This document shows positions 21,895-34,122 of a stretch of DNA of 64,000 nt, piece by piece. Both the position numbers and the translations under genes were made by a program. Every line of letters starts with the position of its first letter. The first letter of the stretch is position 1. The stretch spans positions 309,619-373,618 of the forward strand of contig CAUYUJ010000714.1 of the NCBI GenBank assembly GCA_963575745.1, in the 5' to 3' direction. The DNA comes from Prorocentrum cordatum. Its lineage: Eukaryota; Sar; Dinophyceae; Prorocentrales; Prorocentraceae. The notes under the pieces were generated by a model. That model did not search any database. It saw only the letters and a program-made list of their open reading frames with translations, and was not told where the DNA came from.

Positions 21895-22520
21895 TTAAAC
21901 CAACGCGGCCCAAGATAATCCAAGATGGCCTCCTCGAGGCCTCCAAGAGGCCTCCAGATCGCCACAAGACGGCCCGAGATAACAGCGGGGCCTCCCCAGG
22001 ATGGCCCAGAGAGGTGCAACGCCCCTGCGTCCGAGCCCTGAACTACCCAGTCCGGCAGCCGTTTTGCTCGAGATTTCTTCACAACGCACTCAGGAACAAT
22101 GCTCTCGCTTCAATGACGGCTACATATTCACTTCGGACGGCCGCGATCCTGTATGACAAGCACTGAGGTGCACATATCCGTGCTAGTAGGTTGCTCTGCT
22201 GGGGTAATTCAACGATGTTGTCCTTGTCGCTACTCGGCTTCCGATGAAAGTTCTGAAAACTTCAAGTTGGCCCCAGGATCGGCCAAGAGAGGCCCTGGGC
22301 CCAAGACGGGCCCGGAGGCCCGCACGAGGACGTCAAGGGTGCCCCAAGAGGGCCCCGGGAGAGCCCGAGATTGCAAAAGTGCCAGATCAACCACTTTCGC
22401 GTAACGCCACGCTGGAGGACGGCCCCAGGAGGGCCCAGGCTCCAGGAAGCCCCAACAGAACCCCAAGACAGCCCTGAAAGGGCCCAAACAGAAACCAAAT
22501 GGGGTCCCAAGAGCACCCCA
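21895..22520 (-). repeat. Family G repeat, inverted
   Basis: Words such as 'ggcccaagataatccaagat', 'gaggcctccaagaggcctcc' and 'gggcccaagacgggcccgg' are reverse complements of the family G vocabulary at 1-800. Two blocks (21895-22020 and 22262-22520) are separated by unique sequence. Confidence 0.6.
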
Positions 22521-23149
22521 GAAGAGGTGGATGAGAGAACGCATGGCCCAGCCAGCCATCTAATCCAACACTCCGCCCACGAAGGATGTTCATACGCCTT
22601 TCCTCCTTCGGTTGACCAGTGGCGGCTTTCCGCGCCAGATTGCCTTTCACATCTATGCAGTCCACAGGCCAGGGGGTGAGTGTAGCCACGTGAAGGTGAG
22701 GGGGATGGGAAGCCCCATCCACGAAGGGGAAGGAGGGGGCTGGAATAATTAAATCCCCCAACCACGTACGGTAGGTTCATGCGGCGATGGCGCGCCAGCG
22801 ACGCTGGCGAAGGCGTCCAAGGTTGAACTCCGCATGATTGAACGACGCGGAAGCACTGAGGGGCACTGTAACGCTACAGGATTTGACGGAATTACATTTG
22901 AACGATCGGGGCCGTGATAGGTTCCATGTTGAAAGATCGACGCGGTGCCAAAAAATGTTGCGCGCGCCGACGCCACACGAACTCACCGAACGCCCAGACG
23001 GCTGGGGTCAGCAATTCAGCAATTCAGCTGGCTCTGAGGTCCGATGAAAAAGTTTGAGACAGGCATCAATTGCCAAATTGCTAAGCTTCGGTGAGAACTG
23101 AACTGATCATTTGCTGAACCCGACGTCCAGGCTGCGCAGATCCACGATC

Positions 23150-23650
23150 TTCGCAAGTGGGGCTGGTGGACCTGTTGGGCGCGATCCTAGAAGTTTGCAT
23201 TCGCGCTTTGCAGAAGCGGTCGGAGAAGCTCGACAGCTTCGGCGATGTCTTCGCCGTCGCCATTCGATACGACTTGGTGTCGTTGCGCGTGTCTTGTGTC
23301 AAGCAGGTCATCAAAAGTTTGGAACCACCTTGGCCAGTTAGCGTCAGTGCGACGTGCGACAGTGGAATATGCGAAGAAAGTGGCGAGTACCAGCCTGGCC
23401 CACCATTGCCTGACGGGAAAGTTGTCTACACTAAGCGGGCTCCGCAGTTGTATATCATCAGAGCTTCTTCGACGAACGAGTGGTGGTTGAAGGACGGGCT
23501 TACGGGGGTTTTCGCCAAGGCCTCGTGCATTCCAGGGTCCAACATGCCGCCCGAGCAGGGCTGGTCGGCGGTGCAACCGCATCGCAGGACCTCTACCGTC
23601 ACGCTAAAGATCCTTCGAGAGAGCCCGTACAAGACCCTCTACGACAAGGC
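23150..23650 (+). CDS. BTB gene, C-terminal part with a second conserved domain
   Basis: The frame gives VDLLGAILEVCIRALQKRSE and GDVFAVAIRYDLVSLRVSCV, the helical region that follows BTB in many dinoflagellate proteins. Next come GEYQPGPPLPDGKVVYTKRA, ASSTNEWWLKDG and PEQGWSAV. This second pattern (G.Y...G...Y...W......P..GW) resembles a small domain I have met repeatedly at the C-terminus of dinoflagellate proteins; the name is not known to me. It probably belongs with 20076-20440, about 2.7 kb upstream. The exact acceptor is unclear. Confidence 0.5.
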
Positions 23651-23869
23651 AAGATCCATTTCGGCCCGGTCGATCCGATCCGATATCGGTTCCGGCAGGC
23701 TCGACCCGATTCGACGCCGAAATTCCGACAGTCCGATGCGGCCCGATGGCTGCGCGGCGTTGGCACGCATCTTGGCGAGGGCCGATCCGAGTCGAGTCGT
23801 CTCCGAGCCGGCGCGGCCCGACTCGATGCCCAGACCCCCGCGGATATGTTTCTGTCAATCCACGGCCCA

Positions 23870-23965
23870 GGAGGCCCCGACCCCTTCCCCGGGGGTAGTT
23901 TTCGCTCCTCGCCCCGGATGCGATGTTGACGGCCCCGGGGCCCGACAACGGGCCCAGGGACCAAA
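23870..23965 (+). repeat. Dispersed repeat family C
   Basis: 'ccccgaccccttccccgggg' followed by 'ttgacggccccggggcccg'. Confidence 0.6.
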
Positions 23966-24379
23966 CTCGAGGACTGACGCCGGGATTGAACAAAATAGTG
24001 TCCTCGGAGATCTGGGTCCCGATCCGATCCGTTCTCCTCGTTGCTCCTGCAAGGGCGGCTTCGCGCCGGAGGTTGCGGCGGAGCTGCGGCCCCTCCTCGA
24101 GAAGCCGGCGCAAGAGAAGGGGCAGAAGCGGCGCAGGGTGGTCGCGTGAGGGCGCGGCCGCGGGCAGTGCCCGCGAGAGAGGGCGCGCAGCACCGTTGCA
24201 GGGTTCTTGTGGACGGAAAAAAAAAGAGTTCTTGTGGACGAAAAGTCCCGAGTAAGTAGTCCCTCCCTCGTCCTGTCGCCCCTCCCCCTCGTGCTCCCAC
24301 CGCTTTCCATCGCGGCGCCAGGCCCCTGGCACCTTGACCGTCTTCCGTCTGCCTCCTCCCTTCCTCTGCCCCCTTTTGC

Positions 24380-24732
24380 CCTCCTCCTGCTCCTCCTCCT
24401 CCTCCTCCTCCTCCTCCTCCTCCTCCTCCTCTTCCTCCTCCTCCTCCTCCATCTTCTCCTCCTCCTCCTCCTTCTTCTCCTCCTCCTCCTCCCCCTCCTC
24501 CTCCTCCTCCTCCTCCTCCTCCTCCTCCTCCTCCTCCTCCTCCTCCTCCATCTTCTCCTCCTCCTCCTCCTCCTCCTCCTCCTCTTCCTCCTCCTGATCC
24601 TCATACTCATCCTCATCATTATCCTCGTCCTCCTTCTCCTCCTCCTCTCCTCCTCCCTCTCCCCTCCTCCTCCTCCTCCTCCTCCTCCCTCCTCCTCCTC
24701 CTCCTCCCTCCTCCGCCTCCTCCGCCTCCTCC
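24380..24732. repeat. Long interrupted TCC tract
   Basis: About 350 bp of (TCC)n with CTT, ATC and CCC interruptions, ending 65 bases before the LINE. Confidence 0.95.
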
Positions 24733-24796
24733 CCTTCTGGCCAACCGCATGCCCCATGGCGGTGGCGCTGTCCTGGCGAGGCCGAGGTAACCAACC

Positions 24797-25101
24797 TGGG
24801 GTTGCCCAGCCTGTGGGAACAACCAGAACTGGGCGAGTCGCATCCGCCGGCACAGGCAGCCAAGCATGGTGGTGAAGGGCCTCCTCGTGGCTCTGCTCGT
24901 GGTCCTCGTGCAGGCGGCGCCTGGGCGCGCGGGCCCCATGCTTCCATCATGTCCGCATCTTCGCCCAAGCAGCTCGAGAAGCAAGTCGCCCAGCTGGCCA
25001 AGCAGATCGAGCAGCTCACCGCAGGCGGCAGTGCTGGAGGGCATGGTCACGGTCAAGGGGGTCGTGGAGCTGCCATTCATCCTCAGACCGCACCTACTGG
25101 C

Positions 25102-25175
<74 letters not shown>

Positions 25176-25222
25176 GGATGAGGATGAGGATGAGGATGAG
25201 GATGAGGATGAGGATGAGGATG

Positions 25223-25285
<63 letters not shown>

Positions 25286-25896
25286 CCGAAGATTATGGCG
25301 CCAAACTTCGTGCACGGGCTGAAGCACTCAAGGAGGCAGTGGCGGCCATCAAGGAGGCACCAGGATCACCGATCCAGGCCACCCTCAAGTCGGAGCTGGT
25401 CCAGGCGCGCAAAGTCATCAACGAGCGCAAGCCTGCACTCACGCGCCACACCACGCTGGCCCACAAGCTCACGAGGGCCCAGCAGAAATTGGCGATGTTG
25501 GAAGGTGAAGTTGTCGAACAGCAGCGCGCAGCGGTGGCAGCTCAAGAAGCACTGTCGGTCACGCGTGAGAAGGTCTCCGCTGCCAAGGTCGAAATTGACG
25601 CGTGCAAGCTCGAGTTCCACAGCACGATGCAGCAGGTTGTCCCGCAGGATTCTCAGCTTGCTCTACCTGAACTCAGCCCCGACGCCCTGGCGCAGGCACC
25701 AACTGAGGTTCAGCAGCTGGCGCAGTCCGAGGCCTTCTCCAAGTACAAGGAGCTGATGGCGCAGCAGGCCCCCAAGGTTTGCCCCTCTTCTCCAACACCC
25801 TCGCTGGGCACACCCATGGGGCCCCGTGGCGACCAGGCCCCCGATGCTGAGACTGTCCTGGTCCCAGGCGACGACGGGGTGATTGGCGTTGAGTAG
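24797..25896 (+). pseudogene. LINE 5' part: zinc-knuckle start and coiled coil
   Basis: At 24797 one frame reads WGCPACGNNQNWASRIRRH, a CxxC...W..R zinc-ribbon start whose second Cys pair is lost. In a different frame from ATG 24949 comes MSASSPKQLEKQVAQLAKQI, a 62-residue Asp/Glu run, then coiled coil (RARAEALKEAVAAIKEAPG to KVSAAKVEIDACKLEFHSTM) and a stop at 25894. Two frames for one domain order show at least one frameshift. Confidence 0.65.
25100..25287 (+). repeat. In-frame GAT/GAG repeat inside the LINE coiled-coil ORF
   Basis: About 186 bp of GAT with a central GATGAG block, a multiple of three, read as Asp and Asp-Glu. It interrupts the protein just before DAEDYGAKLRAR without breaking the frame. 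Confidence 0.9.
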
Positions 25897-25899
25897 GAG

Positions 25900-26600
25900 T
25901 TGCTGGATGTCCTACGCCTGCTCAACGCAGCTCGCAAGGAGATGGGCACTCGAGCCAAAAAACAGAAGCGTGGGTGACACTATGTATGGTTTACCTGTTC
26001 CCTTCGTCTCCGGTGAACCTCTGTCTGCCACAGGTCGGCCAGCCCTCCTCTTCTGAAAGGGGCATCGAGGCAGATTCTGGCAGGCGATGCATCCTACATT
26101 GCGAGTTTCAACGGGCCCTCGTGGAGCACCCTCAGGCGCCGTCTGCCGAAGACGGGCGCAGTCGTGCAGCGCGCCCAGGAGGCGGGCATCTCCGCTTTCG
26201 CTGGACAAGCAACCGCGACAGCTCGTGGCTCGGGCCGGTGCTCTCTCTTCCTGTCTACACGTCTTAGATGGCCTGGGGACAGCGAAGAAGATGGGTGCAC
26301 GTGGCCACGTCGAGTGGTCAAAGTTTTGATTGGTATTCCTGGATGGCCAACGGTCTCGCTGCATTCGGCGCGCTCGAAGTCCGCGGGGGGGCTTCAGCGA
26401 GGCCGACCTGAACATCCTGAAAGCTTTGGGCAGGTCCATCACGGACCCCGCCCACGCGATTGTCGGGGGCGACTGGGACCTTAGCCCCGAAATCCTGGAG
26501 GAAGCGGGTCTTCCCAGAAAGCTGCATATTCTTCTTATGTCTCCGTTGGTTTCCACGCGTCGTTCGCCAGCGTCGAGCAGCGCGATCGATTTTTTCGCGC
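25900..26600 (+). pseudogene. LINE endonuclease domain, frameshifted
   Basis: Recognisable pieces in different frames: ASYIASFNGPSWSTLRRRLP (near 26090), VQRAQEAGISAFAGQAT (26155-26215) and GGFSEADLNILKALGRSITD plus PAHAIVGGDWDLSPEILEEA (26390-26505). 'GGDWDLSP' corresponds to the GDWN catalytic block of exonuclease-endonuclease-phosphatase folds, with Asp in place of Asn. Confidence 0.7.
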
Positions 26601-27589
26601 TGGGTCTTGGGTCGGCGCGCCTCGTCGAGGGAGGGGCCGTAGACCGGCGCCGGGAGGTGAAACCGCATTGCTCTGTCCGTTTCAAAATCAAGGGTGGCTG
26701 CCTTGGTTTGAAGCAACTGGTCTACATACAGGTCGCACCAACGTCTCCCGCTCGATCCACCTCTCGGGCCAAGGCCAGCTCCTGGCGAGTGCCGAGGTGC
26801 TCCAGCACCCGCCGCCCAAGCTGTTGCCCGTGCGACCCACTCCTCGGCGCGATTAGCATGGGGGGCACTCGCTAAGGCCTGAGCCCATGTCATTGATTGC
26901 GCCAAGATGGAGCTCATCAGAGCACGAGGCGTCGAGCATCGCGAGCCGGGGGAGAGGTGTGGGACAATCAAGCCTTCGTGGGTTTCGACAGTCCACCGCC
27001 CGAAGGATCCAGGTCATAAGCTCTAGGTCATCGCGGGTTGGAAGTGGCTCTACCATTCGTTCGCTGAGTTTCTCACGCTGGTGCGCGCGCCCGAGCGGGG
27101 CGAGTTTCTGCGCCGGCAGGTGACGGCGTCATTGCAGCATGCGTGCCCGGGGGAAGGAAGGTCTGGGCGTCTGCCTCGGCGCGCCTCGCTGCGCGGCGCG
27201 CGAGACTGCGCTGGCGCGGCGCGCAGATCGACCCGATGAGCAGGCCGGGCGCGAGCGAGCTTCCCAGCTCCTAGAGGACGCCCAGCCCGACTTCGGCGAG
27301 GCTGCGACAACTGGAGAAAAGGCGCCTCGGGAGTCTCGGGATGAGCGGCGCGCCGAAGCACTCCAGGGAACGGCGCAGATAATGCGCAGATCCATTCGCA
27401 TCCAGAAGACGTGGGCCCCGACGGTCGTTCGGGGCTCACCGGGCACATGCTCGGCGGGCCCCAACGGCCCCCGCATTTCTGAGGTTCAACAGTTGGGGAA
27501 ACTGAGGCACGCCACCTCAGAGCCCCAGCTGGCGCGCGCCCCCAGCAGAATTGATGGGCCCCACAGTCGCTCAGTCGCACGACGCCTCG

Positions 27590-28350
27590 CGCTTTGGATG
27601 GATTCCACCCGCGCCACTTTGCCAGCTTGAGCGACCAAGGGCTGGAGGCTCTGATGATGATCCACGAAGCCGTGGAGCGGATAGGTCTCTGCCCAGCCCA
27701 GTTGCTGCGAGTGTCGTTGCCACGTCTGGAGAAGCTCCAGGCCGGCCTGCGGCCGATCCTGTCGTTAGGCGCGCCCGCCCGCGCATGGGGGGGGGCCCGT
27801 CGGAGCCGAGCTGTTATTTTTCTTGGGGGGGGGGGGGGGCTCAGCGGCCCGACTGGGCCCGCGGGCCCGGCGCGAGCTCGGAAGCGGCCGTCCGGCAGCA
27901 GAGCGCCAGAGCGGACGAGGCTTCTTTTCAGGGCTGGGCTGCTGCAGGTTTCAGATGGGATGGGACGAAGTATTATGAGCATTCTGCATTGGTCTAGCTT
28001 TGCGATCGCGCCGCCTATCGGGTCAAGACCCTCTACACCTTACGGCGCGGTCCCCCCATCTTAAAATTGGGCCCCAGCTGCTCCCCATTGGCACTCCATG
28101 CTACCTCGGGGATGCCCGCTGGCTATATGTTTGACGACGTGCTTGTCAAAATTTACGCAATGTTTGAGTTCGACCGGTTCACCTTCGGGAACCCCGAAGT
28201 CCCCTTAGGATCGCACGTGGACGGCGACGCGGTGGTGGCCCATGGAGATGAGGACGAGATAGTAGCAGCACTTACGAGGGCAGGCAACGATTTGAAGGAC
28301 GTCTTCCAGAGGGGCTCGCAGGCGCGCCGCGCGGAGGACGAGGCCCCCAC
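27590..28350 (+). pseudogene. LINE reverse transcriptase, inactivated
   Basis: MDGFHPRHFASLSDQGLEAL at 27594 is the conserved start of the palm. GTKYYEHSALV (about 27960-27995) and AYRVKTLYTL follow in other frames, then MPAGYMFDDVLVKIYAMFEF at 28110 and the catalytic block read as HVDGDAVV (about 28216-28239), where active elements have a YVDD-type box. The extra Gly splits the two catalytic Asp residues, so this copy would be inactive even if the frames were repaired. Confidence 0.75.
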
Positions 28351-28629
28351 CTTTGCCCCGACGCCCAGCCTGGCACGCAGACTCGCGCGGCGACTGCCAG
28401 CAGCGTGTCCTCCGACGGTTTCTAATGCCGCAGTCTACCCGGGCACGGAACTGGCACCAGGACAGAGGAGAGGATGCAACGGGGGATTGGCGGCGAAACG
28501 TCGTCCACGTCTACATGCTACGCGTGCTCGTCACTGTCTTCTATTTCAGATTTACGCAACAGGTGCGCGACCTGCAACGCGGGCTACCGAGCCGCGGCGT
28601 TCGGCCGCTCCGACGCGAAGCTCAAGGCT

Positions 28630-30420
28630 ACGCAGCGCACACTATTTGCCGGCCGCGACCCCACGCATCGGGAAGCGCCGCTCACAGCCAAGATTGCGTT
28701 GCACGGCGACCCAGCGTGGAAGCAGTCAGTAGCCCCAGCACACCAACCCCAATGGGCCTAGCCTCGGGAGCTCGACATCACTTCGGCAGGTTGGAAGTCC
28801 TCGAGAGGCCCCATGCACAGGGTGTTCCTTAGCTTACGCTGCATAGGCTGGAAGGCTCAGGGATTTACGCGTTGGCGCAACGATCGGGGGCACGTCGTTG
28901 ATCTGCTGTACACCTCCCCGCCATGGTCAGTAAGCTCTTGGACCAAGGAGTCCAGGGATCCCATGAGCGTCGCATGGCGCAGGCCCCGCCACGTTTTGAT
29001 GCAGCTCGCGTATCACCCGACCCGCTACGCCGCGTGCTGAGAGCGAAGGGGATCACCCTTCGGGAGAAGTGTGTTTTGAGTGCGTGTGTTTTTTTTTTTT
29101 TTCTCAGGAGGTTGTTGGACGGGAGACAGACTGCAGGCCTCTGGTTGCGCGCATGATGGTCTGCACCGGCTGTGCCGACAAGCTGATGCATTGGTGCATC
29201 GCCATTTTTTTGCATTGCGAGAGCCCTGAGTTTGAGGCTGCCAGGCGCGAGCACCTCTCGGAGGAGGAGATAGCTCATGCCCGCGCTGCCGACATTGCAC
29301 AGTTTCTTTTTCTGTTTTCGGTTGATCGTGGCTCAGCCTTCGCCTCTCCGTCCGCGCCTCGACCTCGATCCCGTCCTGCGAGGGCCTGAGGGCGGGCCAC
29401 TAACGATTGGGCAGTTTTGTAACCTCACCCGCGACCTTGAGATCACAGTGGACGGATCAGCGAGCCAAGGTGTTTTTCGGCAGCTAAGGAGGGCCGCGTA
29501 CGCGGCCGTCTTTCTTGCCCCGGGGACACGCACGAAATCCACTCCAGGGCCCTCGGGACGGCGTGGCCTGGCATGCCCCAGACCGCCCAGTCAGGCGAAC
29601 AGTTTCGGATCGCCACCCTCAGTTGTTTAGTGTCGGACCGCAACGAGGTGCACGGCGACTGTTTGGGAGCGGTTTGTCCGGCCACCTCTCGGGCCCCCTC
29701 ACACTTGGACGCCCATCAAGCGTTTGCTGGGTTCCGCAGGCGCGCCCTTGCCGAAGGGGGCAGGAACGCATCACCTCGACTGCCCATGTGCAGGCTCATA
29801 GGTCTGGAGGAGTCATCGAGCCCATGCCCCCGCAAGAGCGCAAGGTCACTCTCGGCAAAGCGGACGCTGAACGATTGGCGCAGCATGCCACGACGATTCA
29901 CCCAAGTCTTCCTGCGCAGGAGCTCGCACAACTTGACTCTGAAGATCTTCTCCTCCGCAAACTGGCCTCGATGTATGCGGTTGTCCTTTCGTGTTTTCCC
30001 AGACTGCAGTTTGCGCGGGACCGCAAAGGCTTTTCTGCGCCCAGGCCCCGTGCCCTGAGACGGCACGACTGGGTCAGCCTGGACCTTGGGACCGACTCCG
30101 AAGATCCGCCAATATTTCGGTGCAGCCTGTGTTTCACTATGTGCTACCATGCCCCGACGGCCATATGCCGCGCGCGTGGTGAAGCGTGCCCCCATGGCCA
30201 CCTCCTGTGCACCACCTTCCGTCTGACGGCTCAGTGTGAGCCACAAGTAACATCTTATTTCCGTTGTGGCGCTTGCTCGAGTGAGCGGTGTTTCAAGTTG
30301 GCGGTGCGGCGCAGAGGTGTGCAAGGACCGTGTGGCAGAGGAGCTCTCTCCCGCATTCGGCGCGGCCTCCATCCCCACTACAGCTCAGGGGAGATTCGCC
30401 GCGGGGTCAGGCACGACTCC
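28630..30420 (+). pseudogene. LINE C-terminal part: RNase H-like region and tail
   Basis: TAKIALHGDPAWKQSVAPA (about 28685-28740), LSLRCIGWKAQGFTRWRNDR (from about 28830), CTGCADKLMHWCI (about 29160) and the RNase H-type start EITVDGSASQGVFRQLRRAA (about 29440) are recognisable. A 416-codon open frame from 29515 carries FRCSLCFTMCYHA and FRCGACSSERCFKLAVRRRG before GLHPHYSSGEIRRG. Stops between pieces show decay; the last frame is the best preserved. Confidence 0.7.
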
Positions 30421-30482
30421 TTTGTGGGCCCCGGAAACGGCAGGACCGTTTTTTCACCGTTTCCCACAAAAATGTTCCTTGA

Positions 30483-30650
30483 AAATGGAAACAGCAAAAA
30501 ACGGCAACCGGAAACGGCAAAAAAACGGCTCCAGGATTGGAACCGGAGCCGGAACCGGTCAAAAAACGGCGACGGAACCGGTAAAAAAACGGCGTCGGAA
30601 CCGGCAAAAAAACGGCAGAACGGAACCGGTAAAAAAACGGCCCTCTGTCG
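30483..30650 (+). repeat. GGAACCGGTAAAAAACGGC repeats
   Basis: Nine or so degenerate copies of an 'aaaaaacggc' word with 'ggaaccgg' between them, starting shortly after the LINE end. They may be part of the LINE tail or a separate minisatellite. Confidence 0.8.
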
Positions 30651-31017
30651 TTTCCAGGGCCCACCAAGGGCACGACATGCCCTGCCTCGACCAAGTTTGC
30701 GCTGCTACCTGCGGCGCCTGTCTGCGCTGCCTACTCGGCGAGCGTGCGCCTCATTCCCACAGTGAGCACGGAGGCAGCAGCCGCGGTGTTCTGCCTTGGA
30801 GGGCCTCCGAGGAAATCCTCCTCCTCCTTCTCCTCCCTTCTGTTTTTTTTTCGACGCGCTACACTCCTCCTCGCTCTCTCCTCTCTCCCCCCTTCGTTTC
30901 TTCCTCGTCTCCCCGCGCGCGCGCGGCCGCCAGCGGTCCAGTGCCTCCGCGAGAGGGTGGTTGGATGCCTTCTGTCAAGGGAACGTTGCAAAGAGGGCCC
31001 CGTGGCAGGAGGAGTGC

Positions 31018-31036
31018 ACACACACACACACACATC
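31018..31036. repeat. (CA)n
   Basis: A short CA dinucleotide run. Confidence 0.95.
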
Positions 31037-31589
31037 GCCCTGGAGTCGCAGGGTTGTTTCAACCACCGAGGCATTCCTATCTTCGCGCTGCCTATATCCT
31101 TCCACATTCGGGAGATGCTACAGCCAGGGGCAACGGAGTGGGCCGGAAGGCAGTGAGGGTGGAGTCCAAGGCCGCCTTCAGGGCCTGTCCGCTTCTGAAC
31201 GCCAGAGCCCGCCTGCGCGCCTCCTCGATGTCCTATCGACGCGAATAGCCCACGTCTGCTCTTTTTTCTCGTCCGCTCTCCTTCTCTTCGTCCTCCTCCT
31301 CATCCGCCTCTTGCTGACGCTGATGCTGATGTTGACGCTGTCGCTGAAGCTGATGGCATCTGACTTCCCAGGTATGCTGTCATCCCAACCCCTCAGGGGC
31401 GGCCGCCACTTGGTGGGTGGGTGATCAAAGAGAGCTTGTAGAATAGGAAAAATGACCAAATAATCAACAACAAACAACGGAAATACCATATGGAGGATCC
31501 CCCGCGGGGCGAGGTAATTGTCAATTTCCCTCAACGGCCCCGCGGGGGGCGGGAGGGGAGGGGACGGCAGAACCGCGGAGGCGATATAG

Positions 31590-31855
31590 CGACAATCCTC
31601 CTCCTCCTCCTCCTCCTCCTCCTCCTCCTCCTCCCCCTCCTCCTCCTCCTACTCCTCCTCCTCCTCCTTCTCCTCCTCCTCCTCCTCCTCCTCCTCCTCC
31701 TCCTCCTCCTCCCTTCCTCCTCCTCCGCCTCCTCCTTCTGCCTCCTCCTCCTCTTCCTCCTCCTCCTGCCTCTCCCCCCCCTCCTCTTCCTCCTCCTCCT
31801 CCTCCTCCTCCTCCTCCTCCTCCTTCTCCCTCTGCCTCTCCCCCCCCCCCATCCC
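31590..31855. repeat. TCC tract
   Basis: About 260 bp of (TCC)n with CCC and CTT breaks, ending in a C-run. Confidence 0.95.
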
Positions 31856-32487
31856 TCAGGTTCCCGCACTCGGCCGTGCGGCGCCGAGGCGTCTTTCGGC
31901 ACTCCACACCTCTGAGGAGCCGCCAGATGCTGTCCGACCGCCGCAAACGCACCAGCGACGCCGACGCGTGCGTTCAAGGTGGAATGCTACCCGAGCTAGT
32001 GGATGGCTCGCCAGGAGGAGGAGGAGGAGGAGGAGGAGGAGGAGGAGACCTGCATAAGCAGGCTCCGGGCTTTCACAGGGCCTTTGGGGCGCAACGACAA
32101 ATTGTTGCCATGGTCGAGGGGAAGAAACAAAAAACAAAACAAGACAACAAACAATCGTTGAATGCCACCGGAACAACAACAAAACATAGCATTACAAATG
32201 TTGCATGCCACCAGCGGTCTGAGCCCAGGGCATCCTCAGAGACCCATCAGGACCAGGACCCCCAAAGCCTGCCGGCACCTTCCAAAACCTGAAGGTGTTC
32301 CAAGAATCTCCTGGGCATTTGATCCTCGATCCTCAGGAGGAGCTGGCGACCCTTTCAGTGGTGACCCCCATTAGCATTGCTTGGGCACTTCCTTGGCTCT
32401 GGAAACGACGGGGCAACTTCTTTTCGAGTCCCGTTTTGCTTTGTTTTGTTGCTTGCTCTCCAGCGCCGTTGTGTTGCCGGTTCCGTT

Positions 32488-32694
32488 CCAGTGCCAATCT
32501 GGGAGCAGTTGTTCTCCCGTTTCCACGCTCTTCTTTGTACCGTTTCATTTTCCAGAGACAGCTTCTGGAGCACAGCTGAACAGATGCGCTGCTGCTTCCT
32601 CCGGTGCCAATCTGGGAGCAGTTGGTTTCCCGTGTACGCGCTCTTCTCCGTACCGCTTCATCTTCAAAAGAAAGCCTCTGGAACACAGCGGCTA
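32488..32694 (+). repeat. Tandem duplication, ~113-bp unit
   Basis: 'gtgccaatctgggagcagtt' occurs at about 32491 and 32604, and the following 'cgctcttct..gtaccg.ttc' and 'ctctggaacacag'-type words are in the same order in both. Confidence 0.8.
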
Positions 32695-32944
32695 TCCTCC
32701 TCCTCCTCCTCCTCCTCCTCCTCCTCCTCCTCCTCCTCCTCCTCCTCTTCCTCCTCCTCCCCCTCCTGCGCTGCCGCTGCCCCCAGGAACGCAGCAGAAG
32801 GCACGAGGAGGGGGGGGGGGCTTTTGTCGAGCCACGGCGAGCCTCGGCCACGAGCCGGCTCCCCCTGGCCGGAGTTCCGAGGAGCGGGGCGGAGATGACG
32901 TCGGAGCCCACTTTGGGCACGGGGTGGTCCTCGCGCACTCCCGC

Positions 32945-33379
32945 GTATCAGCATCATCAGCATCAGCATCAGCATCAGCATACTCATCATCCTCATCATC
33001 CTCACCACCGTCACCATCATCATCAGCATCATCATCATCATCATCATCATCGGCATCATCGACATCAACATTACCATTATCATCATCAGCAGCAGCAGCA
33101 CCGTCATTATTAGTGTCATCGCCATCATAACCATTTGTCATCATCATCAGCGGCATCAGCATCAGCATCATCAGAATCATCATCAACATCATCAGCAGCA
33201 GCGGCATCCTCACTCTCATTGTCATGGCCGTTATCATCACCAGCTGCAGCACCATTCTCATTGCCCCTCTCATCAGCATCATCATCAGCATAAGCAACAG
33301 CATCATCAGCAGCATCAGCATCATCATCATCAGCATGTCTCGTCATCGTCATCGTCATCGTCACCAGCACAATCCCCAC

Positions 33380-33414
<35 letters not shown>

Positions 33415-34061
33415 ACAACACCAACATCAGCAGCAACATCAACACCAACATCAGCATCGTCATCAGCCTCGGCAGCAGCGTCATTACGATTGCAATCAGC
33501 GTCAGCATCATCAACATCAACATCATCATCGTCATCATCAGCGTCGTCAGCATCAGCATAATCAAAATAGCCATCATCACCCTAATCATCATCATCACCA
33601 TCACCAACACCACCATCTTCATCATCATCAGCAGCAGCAGCACCTGCATCATCATAATCATCATCAGCAGAAGCAGCATCGTCACCACCACCACCACCAC
33701 CGTAGTCATCATCTTCATCTTCATCCGTATCATCACCATCATCATCACCATCGTCATCATCAATATCAGCATCATCATCGGCATCGTCATCGTCATCATC
33801 ATCACCACCATCGTCATCATCCTTACCACGATCATCATCATCATCATCAGCAGCATCAGCATCATCATCATCATCATCATATTATAACCATCATCATCAG
33901 CCTCATCACCATCATCAACGACAACGTCACCGTCAACGTCAACGTCGTCGACATCATCCTCCTTCTCCTTTTACTCCTCCTCCTCCTCTTCCTCCTCCTG
34001 CTCCTACTCCTCATGCTCCTATTCCTGCTCCTCCTCCTCATCGTCATGATCATCATCATCG

Positions 34062-34122
<61 letters not shown>

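Larger units (their letters stand above)
24790..30420 (+). mobile_element. Non-LTR retrotransposon (dinoflagellate LINE), broken
   Basis: In order on the + strand: a zinc-knuckle-like start, a coiled-coil region, an apurinic-type endonuclease domain, reverse transcriptase, a Cys/His patch, an RNase H-like region and a C-terminal Cys-containing tail ending RRGLHPHYSSGEI. Pieces of the single polyprotein are spread over all three frames with many stops, so the copy is dead. The succession matches the LINE polyproteins I know from dinoflagellate genomes. It sits in sense orientation in intron 5. Confidence 0.8.

Noticed and set aside
24866-25756. A frame with a signal-peptide-like start (MVVKGLLVALLVVLVQAAPG) ahead of a Met-rich tract
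   Set aside because: The overlapping frame from 24949 carries the coiled coil expected in the LINE, so this one is a shadow.
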